The position numbers were made by a program, and so were the translations under genes. Below, one piece after another: positions 21,355 through 37,865 of a stretch of DNA of 64,000 nt. Numbering within the stretch: the first letter of the stretch is position 1; each line of letters opens with the position of its first letter. A model generated the notes under the pieces. It ran no database searches, was not told where the DNA came from, and was given only the letters and a program-made list of their open reading frames with translations. The stretch comes from Acanthamoeba castellanii str. Neff (Eukaryota; Discosea; Longamoebia; Acanthamoebidae): positions 829,657-893,656 of the forward strand of contig NW_004457442.1 in NCBI RefSeq assembly GCF_000313135.1, read 5' to 3'.

Positions 21355-24200
21355 ATGCAGAGCGCAAGACAGGGGCATCTGCGAGGCCTCCTCGCCTGGG
21401 TCCTGTGCGGCCTTGTGCTGTGCACCTCGCTGGTGGTTGTGCCCGCCACTTGCACGTCGCGTGAATATTCTCCACGTCACTGACCGTACGCCCCGCACTT
21501 TATTTTAAAATACAAAATAATGTTACAATATAAATATTTATATTTTACGATTTGTCTGTTTTTCGCCACCAGTGCACGGGTGGGTGTTTGGGCACCCCCA
21601 TGCGCCGGAGCTCGATGCCGATTTCGGAGACTTCGCGTCGCTGGTGGAGCACATGCAGGCCAACGCTGCCGCCGCAGGGGAGGAGTTCTTCCTCTTCGAC
21701 AGTGGTGATCTCATTGAGGTGCTACACGACACGCACGACACACACACGACACGACATACACGACACACGACGCAACCAACGTTGAGAATTCTGAACAACT
21801 GCTTCTCTTTCATCAGGGAACTGGGCTGAGTGATGCCACCGATGTCCACGGCGAGTACATCTTCCCGGTGGTGCAAATGGTGAACGGCTACACGGGCCTC
21901 ACCATGGGCAACCACGACATTGGTACCAAGGCCACATAGCCCGACACAAGTCGATAGCGGTGACGCTGAAGCTGGGGATGGGACTCTCTCTATAAATCTA
22001 TATTTCTACTCCTTGCAGGGCACGACAACGTGATTGAGTTGATGCAGAGGAGCTTCATTCCTCACTTCAACGCGACCTACCTCACCGACAACTCGCTCAT
22101 CAAGCAGACCGGCAAGATGATTGGTAAAGTTTTACACTCTCGGGCTTGTCGCTTATATTTATTATTATTATTTCTTTTTAATAATTTTTCTTTCTTTATT
22201 TATAATTCAATACTCACGTGCCAACCTTTGGCCGGGTGCAGGAGGGCCGTTCTACTCGTTCCGCACGGCATTGGGGATGAACTGCCTCGTCATGGGCTAC
22301 ATGTTCAACTTTACCCAACCGGTACCCACCAAAAACGAGCTCAGTCAGTCGCTTTGGGCAATAACTCACCACAGAAACACGCGCACACGCACACGCACAC
22401 GCACGCACACGCACACGCACACATGCACAAGGCGCCGATGGCCGAGGTGACGCCGGTGAGCCAGTCGCTGCTGGAGGCCTACTTCAAGCAGGCCATGCAA
22501 ATCAAGGTACGGCTCAGAGCACCCGTCCAGGCCTTATCATCGGGTGTGCGCCTGGTTGCTGCGCATGGCCGGTTGCTGAACCGAATGAATGGGGCGGGGC
22601 GTCCCTTTTGGTTGGATAGAACGTGGACATGATCGTGGTGGTGGCCCACATCGACCCGACGACGCCGCCCGAGCTGAGCCAGATCTACGCTGCCCTGCGA
22701 AAGGCGCAACCCACGGTCCCTCTCGTTCTCCTCTCCGGCCACAGGTGCGCTCTCCGTTGCCTTTGTTCACGCGCCGCTCATGTGTGCGGCACACACGACA
22801 CGCAACACGGCGCACGACACGCCATGACACACACGTTATTGTGCAACGCAGGCACATCACCTATTTCTCTTGGCTGGACCCGAACGCGTTCACAATGGAG
22901 TCAGGCAAGTACTTCGAGGTGGTGGGCCACGTCACCTTCGACATCGACCAGGATCACCAGATCACCCAGTTCCAGCAGGAGTGGGTCAACACCTCGCGCT
23001 GTACGCGTTTCTTTATCATTCTCTCTCTCTCTCTCTCGTTGTGTGTGTCGTGTGTGTCGTGTGTGTCGTGTGAGATTCATTTCTGAACGCATGCATGGTC
23101 TCGCAGCCAACTTCTATTCGCTGGCCAAGAAGAACGCAGGCAACTTCCTCACCGAGCGGGGCCGAAAGACGAAGAACTTCATCTACAGCGCCTTCGACAA
23201 GCTGCAGCTCAATGTCACGCTGGGCTGCTCCCCCGTCACCCTCTCGCCTGACGCCAGCTACACCAGCTCGGACAGCCTGTACCACTTCTATGTCAACAAC
23301 ATAGTCCCTGCTGTGGTATGCAAAACACGCCACACGCCTCACGCCACACGCCACACGCCACACGCCACACGCCACACGCCACACGCCACACGCCACACGC
23401 CACACGCCACACGCCACACGCCACACGCCACACGCCACACGCCACACGCCACACGCCACCCGCCACGGCATACTCAGCTTTTTTTGTTTGTTTTTAGGTT
23501 TTCAACACGTCGCTCGGCCGGACGTCGTTCTTCATCACCAACGACGGCGCGCTGCGATACGAGCTTTACGAGGGCCGCGTGTCAATGAACGACGTCTACA
23601 CGGTGCTGCCGTTCAAGGACACCTTCTACTACTTCCTCCTCACGGGCGATCAACTCCGTCAGACCCTCGCCTTCCTCACCAAAAACAAGCAACTGCGTAC
23701 GTGTGTCGTGTGTGTCGTCGTGTGTCGTCGTGTGTGTGTTGTCGTGTGTCGTCGTGTGTTGTTCTTAAGGTCTCGCTGGTGGCAGTCAACACGGGTCGAG
23801 TACCGTATGTGAGTCGCCTGCGTGACCACCACAGGAAGCGCGATATCAGCGACAGGTTCTTCTTCTCCGACATCGCAGTCGAGTCCAACCAGGTCCGACC
23901 CGCGCCAGCCGCACCCTCTTTCGCGCAGCCTCTGGGCATTCACTTGACTCTACGTGTGTCGTGTGTCGTGTGTCGTGTGTCGTGTGTGTCATGTGTCGTG
24001 TGTCGTGTGCGCGTGCGCAGGTCTACGCGGTGGTGCTTGCCGAGTACGATTCCGTCACGCTGGCCATGGTGCTGCGCCAGCTGTTCCCCGCAGGCAAGTG
24101 GGCCGCGTCGCCCTACCCGACGGCCTTCTCGTCCACGTCGGCCCTCCGCGCGTTCGTGCAGGCCCAGTGGCCGTGCCGTCCCTCCTGCCCCTGCGCGTAG
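21355..24200 (+). CDS. Secreted metallophosphoesterase / 5'-nucleotidase family protein
   Basis: Twelve exons: 21355-21485, 21573-21718, 21817-21922, 22019-22123, 22242-22321, 22432-22506, 22620-22744, 22852-23000, 23107-23315, 23498-23696, 23786-23892, 24021-24200. The N-terminus (MQSARQGHLRGLLAWVLCGL) is a signal peptide. The calcineurin-like metallophosphoesterase motifs follow: NILHVTDLHGW, FFLFDSGDLIE, TMGNHDIGHDN, VVVAHID and SGHRH. A C-terminal 5'-nucleotidase domain contains FNTSLGRTSFFITNDGALRY and VLPFKDTFYYFLLTGDQLRQ. Such enzymes hydrolyse nucleotides or other phosphoesters outside the cell or in the vacuole; the fungal SMN1-type branch is similar. One oddity: the signal-peptide ATG frame and the NILHVTD frame differ by one base in exon 1, though all later exons are in phase. 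Splicing instead after 21460 keeps the ATG frame but drops the first metal-ligand Asp. Confidence 0.82.
23329..23463. repeat. CGCCACA heptanucleotide array in an intron
   Basis: About 18 copies of a 7-bp unit fill most of the intron between 23315 and 23498 of the metallophosphoesterase gene. Units are almost perfect, so this is a recently expanded minisatellite and not a spaced array. Confidence 0.9.
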
Positions 24201-24241
24201 CCGTCATGGCCATTTCTATTTTATTTTTATTTAAAAATAAA

Positions 24242-24247
24242 AATAAA
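24242..24247 (+). terminator. AATAAA polyadenylation signal
   Basis: The hexamer lies 42 bp after the TAG of the metallophosphoesterase gene, in an A-rich stretch, and before the next gene begins at 24330. Its position fits a 3' end signal. Confidence 0.5.
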
Positions 24248-24329
24248 GCCGGAAAAATACTCGCCAAAGATAAATAGTGGAAGAAAAAATAACAAAAAAA
24301 GCTGCATCATAATCTTGATCTTCTTGTTC

Positions 24330-26008
24330 ATGAGCGGGCGGCGGTGGGTGGTAGAGGAGTTCATTTCGCGGGCCGAGTGCCGCGAGTTGATTCGCGTGCA
24401 CCGGGCCAGCGGCGTCGTGGGGTACCGCGACCGGTTCAGCGTGACCACCCTCCGCGAGCCGCTGGCCCGCACCTCCGACTGGCCGCTCCTCCTGCCCTTC
24501 GTCCGCCTGCGCGGTACCTCCACTCAATTTTATACTAAAATAATAATCACTAATATATTATTTTGATTTTATCAAAATTGTATTTGTGAAGACAGGCTGC
24601 GAGACGCGGTGGAGGAGCGTACTGGCGAGCACCTGGCGCTGTTTGTGGAGTGGACGGGACTGTCGTGCTGGCACCCGCACTCCTCGATCCCGCCACACTA
24701 CGACAGGTGCGCACCACCACACGCCACAGGCAACACACACACCACACACCGCACACACACACACCGCACACACGCAACACACCGTGCTTATTGGAGGGGA
24801 ACCACACAGCAACCGGCCGTATCTCGAACAGCGACACTACTCGGTGGTGCTCTACCTGAACGACGCCGGAACAGACTTTGACGGCGGCACCTTCCAGTTC
24901 TTTGGCGACAAAGTAAGTGCGTGTGGGATGATGCGTGTGCGTGTGCGTGTGCGTGTGCGTGTGCGTGTGCGTGTGCGTGTGCGGTTTGCTGATGACCGAT
25001 GGTGACCTCAAACAACGTAAGGGCGACGTAGAAGAGGAGGTCCACGCAGTTGCGGGGCGGCTGCTGATCTTCGCCAGCGGACCCGAGAACATTCACGGAG
25101 TCACACCCATCACCAGAGGCGAACGGTAACGTGCGCCGTGTGCCGTGTGCCGTGTGCCGTGTGGTGCGTGTTGGGTCTGATCTGCGGCTCGGGGCGCTCA
25201 TCAGATTCACGTTCACGGTTTGGCTCACGCGCGACGAGGCCTGCTGGGAAGACCCCAAGATCCTGTCCCACCTCCCCTCCACCCTGCCGCCGTCGCTCGC
25301 CCTGACGCCCGACCCGCCGGCCTTCTTCTTCTCCCGACCTTCCACTGCAGCCGACGCCGACGCCGACGCCGCCAAGCGAAGCTGCACCGATCCCTACTCG
25401 ACACCAGCGCTCAGCCAGGGCGACCACGGTATCGCACGACACAACACGCGACACATGCGACACGAACAGTATTAACTTATATACATATATATATATCAAC
25501 ATATGCTATGGTAGAGGCGAAGTTCGACCTGGAAGCGGAGGTGCTGAAGCAGCTGGAGATGGAGGTGTGGACGCGGCGCGTTGGCCACGTCCGCCAACCA
25601 AGGAAGCGGCCACGAACGACGGACCACCCCGCCGCACACATCGACCCCAACCGCGCCGGCGACGACTACGCCGCAACGCCCAACGCACAACACGCCGAAG
25701 ATGCCGACGACGGCGGCGGCGGCGATGACGGTGGGGAGGAAGAGGAGGAAGAAGAGGGCGAAGTGGTGGTGGTGAGGTGGCGCGGCCGAGTGGTCCCGCT
25801 ACGCTTCGAGTCGGTGCGACGGGCGGTGGAGCTGGTGGCCTTTGCCGCCGCGACGCCAAATGATGCGCGCGATGGCCACGAGGAGGGCTGGTGGCGGCAG
25901 CGGGCGGTCGAATGGCTGGACCACCGGCGACAGCTCGCCGCACAGCTGCGCGTCGCGCTCCCCAAGTGGAAGGATGCTGGCTGCCTCTACGACTACCAGC
26001 CCTTCTAA
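24330..26008 (+). CDS. 2-oxoglutarate/Fe(II) dioxygenase, prolyl 3-hydroxylase (leprecan)-like
   Basis: Likely hydroxylates a protein side chain using iron and 2-oxoglutarate. Six exons give 407 residues: 24330-24513, 24592-24706, 24810-24912, 25022-25125, 25205-25428, 25515-26008. The N-terminus WVVEEFISRAECRELI is typical of P4Hc-fold enzymes. The jelly-roll has SSIPPHYD (first iron His and Asp), HYSVVLYLND, FDGGTFQFF, ENIHGVTPITRGERFTF (distal His and the 2-oxoglutarate Arg) and TVWLTRDEACWEDP. The SxIPPHYD plus Y(S)xLLY(L/M)ND pattern is that of prolyl 3-hydroxylases. There is no signal peptide, unlike endoplasmic-reticulum P3Hs, so it is predicted cytosolic or nuclear. The C-terminal 160 residues carry an acidic run (25730-25765) and end LPKWKDAGCLYDYQPF. 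The exon 2 acceptor (24591) was chosen to keep frame. Confidence 0.85.
24927..24982. repeat. (GTGTGC)n microsatellite in a dioxygenase intron
   Basis: About 56 bp of hexanucleotide repeat fills most of the intron between 24912 and 25022. Confidence 0.85.
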
Positions 26009-26386
26009 GGTATGCACACCACTTTAGTTGCAGTCAATTACTCCTTTTCGGTTTCTGGCGTGTAACACTTGGGTTGCAACAAGTAACCACTCGGTCATCC
26101 GCGTGTCCTGCTGCAGGAGCCAGCCCGAGGAGGGGTCCTCGATCCCCAGCTCTCGCGGCTCCGACATGGTAGTTGTTTGCAACAGTTCATTTTTACCTTT
26201 TATGGCAAGAACTACCTGTCAATTGATGACACGGCTCTATGTCAACTGACGCTCGCTGGCACCTCTCTCGTGTTTGTGTGTTTAGCCACCAACCATGTTA
26301 GTGACTGACGCGACCAATGTGTTTGCCGTGTCATCTCAAGCTCTTGACGTGACATGGCAAGGAAAATGGGCGCCACATAACCAGCG
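26009..26386. other. 3' UTR of the dioxygenase gene (possible UTR intron) and promoter of the RING-CH gene
   Basis: The dioxygenase stop (TAA, 26006-26008) is followed at once by a donor-like AG|GTATGC (26010). An acceptor-like CTGCTGCAG ends at 26116, so a 3' UTR intron is plausible. No domain-bearing ORF is present. The RING-CH gene starts at 26453, or at 26387 if the upstream in-frame ATG is used. Confidence 0.45.
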
Positions 26387-26452
26387 ATGAAGAGTCGTTC
26401 TCCATTACAACAAGCCAACCAACCAAAGCACAGTTTAAAACGGCCACTGGCG

Positions 26453-27088
26453 ATGAACACGACGATCGAGCTGGGAACGAACACGACGAACGTCGCGGCG
26501 GGCTGCGCGCAGTGTCGGATCTGCCTGGAGGCTGACGAGCCCGGAGGCGCGGCGGAGGTGACTGCGTCGGCCGGCATGATCGCACCGTGCGGGTGCCGAG
26601 GCAGCATGCAGTACGTCCACGCCGAGTGCCTGAATACGTGGCGTCGCACGACCACCAACCCGCTCGCCTACTACCGCTGCGAACACTGCCTCACCGTACG
26701 TCACTTATCTCTATATATATCAAAAGATGGAATAATTTCTATCATTTACATATTAGAATTTGTTATGATTTTATTAATTAACTTTATGACGCAGTTCTAC
26801 AGGCATTCGGAGCGGGTGCCGGTGGTGGAGGTGAGCGCGGGCCTGCTGGAGATCTGGGCCGACCACAGGGCGTGGGAGCAGCGCGAACGGCAGCGCGAGG
26901 TGGTGCTCCTGGGCCTGGCCCTGCTCGTCCTGGCCACCGTGGGGCTCTGCACCGCCCACGCCCTGCTCGCCTTGGTGCCCTCCGTGTCGCCCGTGTGGCT
27001 CGTCTTCGTCCCACTCGACCTGTGCGCTCTCCTCTTCGTCGCCCTGCGCTACACTCTCTCCGCCTTGTCATCGCCGGCTTCGTCGTAG
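26453..27088 (+). CDS. RING-CH (RINGv/MARCH-type) membrane E3 ubiquitin ligase
   Basis: Two exons (26453-26695, 26795-27088) give 178 residues, or 200 if the in-frame ATG at 26387 is used. The C4HC3 zinc-binding pattern is complete: CAQCRIC, PCGC, YVHAECLNTWRR and YRCEHC. RINGv ligases recruit an E2 and ubiquitinate membrane proteins. Downstream are two hydrophobic segments of about 20-25 residues (REVVLLGLALLVLATVGLC and VWLVFVPLDLCALLFVALRY), which gives the usual MARCH topology with both termini cytosolic. The protein is short, like MARCH2/3 or MARCH8 cores. The single intron falls within the RING just after the last CxxC. The start choice is open. Confidence 0.88.
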   Translation: MNTTIELGTNTTNVAAGCAQCRICLEADEPGGAAEVTASAGMIAPCGCRGSMQYVHAECLNTWRRTTTNPLAYYRCEHCLTVRHLSLYISKDGIISIIYILEFVMILLINFMTQFYRHSERVPVVEVSAGLLEIWADHRAWEQRERQREVVLLGLALLVLATVGLCTAHALLALVPSVSPVWLVFVPLDLCALLFVALRYTLSALSSPASS

Positions 27089-27681
27089 TCTTCGTAGCCG
27101 AGCCTGCTCCCTCTTTTTCGCTTTCGCTTCTTTCTTTCTTTCTCTATGTACAGTTGTGTTCTTCTAAGAGCCTTACTAAAAGACGAAGCAGCCTTCCATT
27201 GACGATGATCTGTTTGGGTGCAAGTTTCCTTCTTTTTGCCCACCCCACTTGCCCGATCTAAAGAAGGCCACCGATGACAAGAACTGCTGCCTCAACATCC
27301 TCCACCAGCTGGCCCCAGGCTGGGTAACTCGAACAACTAGCTCCTCGCCTTTGTGGAAGTGCAGAGGCCGAGCTGAGTTCTGGGCCAGACTCAACGTCGT
27401 CTGGTTCGACTGCCTGAAGCCGCTCGACTGCGACGAGAGCGTGCTCCAGGGCTGCAACGAGGTGCGCGCCAATGGGCGCCAAGATCAGCCTCGCTGGTCG
27501 ACAAGGGGCTGGCTCTCGGGGCTGTTGGCCTCGCACTCCGTCTACCCCCGCTCCGACCTCTTCCTCTACCACCAGTACCTGGCAAGACCACTTCTTTCGC
27601 AGTCATCGTCGTTGGCTCATTCGTTTCGCTTTCGCTTTCGCTCTTTCTCTTTCTTTGTACAGTCATGATTATGTATTGTTC
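27089..27681. other. Convergent intergenic region with an unassigned coding-like stretch
   Basis: These 593 bp lie between two convergent genes. The plus strand at 27262-27321 encodes KATDDKNCCLNILHQLAPGW next to acceptor- and donor-like sites (CTAAAG, GTAACT). Another frame at 27374-27460 reads EFWARLNVVWFDCLKPLD. Two similar pyrimidine tracts (27118-27158, 27627-27660) end in TTTGTACAG or TATGTACAG. I could not join these into a gene with a start and stop, so I leave it unassigned. It should contain both 3' UTRs. Confidence 0.35.
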
Positions 27682-36614
<8,933 letters not shown>

Positions 36615-36860
36615 GATTACAGACTTGAATTTTAATCCAATTACTTCTTTCTTTTCCTTCCAATTCGCTTGCTATCTGCCCCCTCTACTCGCGATCTGCA
36701 GAGGCACAGCGACCACCTCGATCAGGAATAATCCTAGATCGTTCGTCTAGTCGTCGAGATCTCCAACGTTCTCTCTTTTCTCAATCAGTTTTCATTTATT
36801 CGTTATTTCTCTTTCATTTTAGATAAATAAACAAAGAAATAAAAGAAAGCAACAGCTACG
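36615..36860. promoter_or_regulatory. Divergent promoter region between the Clu/RCC1 and Pin4 genes
   Basis: This 246 bp interval separates two divergently transcribed genes. It is AT- and pyrimidine-richer than the flanking coding DNA, with a TTTCATTTTAGATAAATAAACAAA-like region just before the Pin4 start (about 36813-36837). No TATA box can be assigned with confidence. Confidence 0.5.
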
Positions 36861-37483
36861 ATGTCGAAGAAGGGTGGAGCCAAGAAGCCTGCTGCCGGGG
36901 GAGGTGGTGACGAGAAGCTCAAGCCGGCCTCGCAGGTCAAGTGCAGGTGCGCAATCAACTCAAGATCTACCATTTTTCTTAATACATTTTTACTTGATTT
37001 ATATTCTCTGATGCAGGCACATCCTGTGCGAGAAGCAGTCCAAGATTTTGGAGGCCAAGACCCGCATTGACAACGGTGAGGACTTTGCCACCGTACGTGG
37101 TGCCTAAACTGGACTTCGGTGCAGCATCCTTTTGATGGGCGAGGTGCTCTACACAGGTGGCCCGTGAGATGTCGGAAGACAAGGCACGCCAGGGTGGCGA
37201 CCTGGGCTGGTTTCCTCGCGGCCGGATGGTGTATGCACTCCCTTTGCCTCTTCGTGTGCTGCCGTGATTCCCGCTCATGCCTTTACTCTTCCCCGTGTGC
37301 TTAGAGGCGATTTCGAGAAGGTGGCCTTCTCGCTCAAGAAGGGAGAGATGAGCGCTCCCGTCAAGACCGCGCATGGGTATGGCAGCCCATGTCTCCTTCG
37401 TGTTCCCTTCTCTTTAGCTGCTGCTCATGCCGCGCACGCAAACCCACAGGTATCATCTCATCAAGTGTGAGGACCGCAAGTGA
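36861..37483 (+). CDS. PIN4: Parvulin-type peptidyl-prolyl isomerase, Pin4/Par14 family
   Basis: Catalyses cis-trans isomerisation of peptidyl-prolyl bonds; Par14 acts in ribosome biogenesis and chromatin (family knowledge). Five exons give 113 residues: 36861-36946, 37017-37092, 37157-37230, 37305-37376, 37450-37483. A Lys/Gly-rich N-terminus ([16 protein letters not shown]) is the known nucleic-acid-binding leader of Par14. The parvulin domain follows: [57 protein letters not shown]. The length equals family norm and no WW domain is present, which distinguishes it from Pin1. The gene is compact with four short introns. Confidence 0.93.
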
Positions 37484-37865
37484 GAACTGCGACTTTCATC
37501 TCAACAAACAAGCAATACACACATATCCTCAGCAGAATGCGTTCGAGGTGAGTGCCTTCAGTGGTGGGGTGGGGCGTCCCTTGCACTAGGCACCAGGCGC
37601 AGAGCGCTTCGAGCTTTCCGCTTCTTGCCCGGTACCTCCCAGGCCGATTTTGGCTTCACCGAATTTGTTTTTGCTTTGGCTCGGCTTTTTCTGGCTTGGG
37701 CGGAAAGGGCTGGGAATTGGCTGCGACCAACGAAAGAGCGTAGCCCCTCTGGACGACTTATATACGCAACCCAGCGGGCCAGCAGTATCCAGACCCACTC
37801 AAGAGGAGTACTGCTCTCTACTACTCTCTCCACTTCGCAACCTACACAAAACTCACAAAGGAAGA
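37484..37865 (+). promoter_or_regulatory. Promoter region of the RBR gene with TATA-like box
   Basis: These 382 bp separate the Pin4 stop from the RBR start. TTATATAC at 37758-37765 is a TATA-like element about 100 bp before the ATG. The open frame extends upstream of the ATG (to a TTG at 37650), but no earlier in-frame ATG exists. Pin4's 3' UTR must end within the left part. Confidence 0.5.

Noticed and set aside
23329..23463. CRISPR-like direct repeats
   Set aside because: The units are 7 bp and contiguous with no spacers, and the array sits in an intron of a eukaryotic gene.
26331..26704. Minus-strand ORFs over the RING-CH gene
   Set aside because: Reverse-complement shadows; the plus strand has the full C4HC3 pattern.
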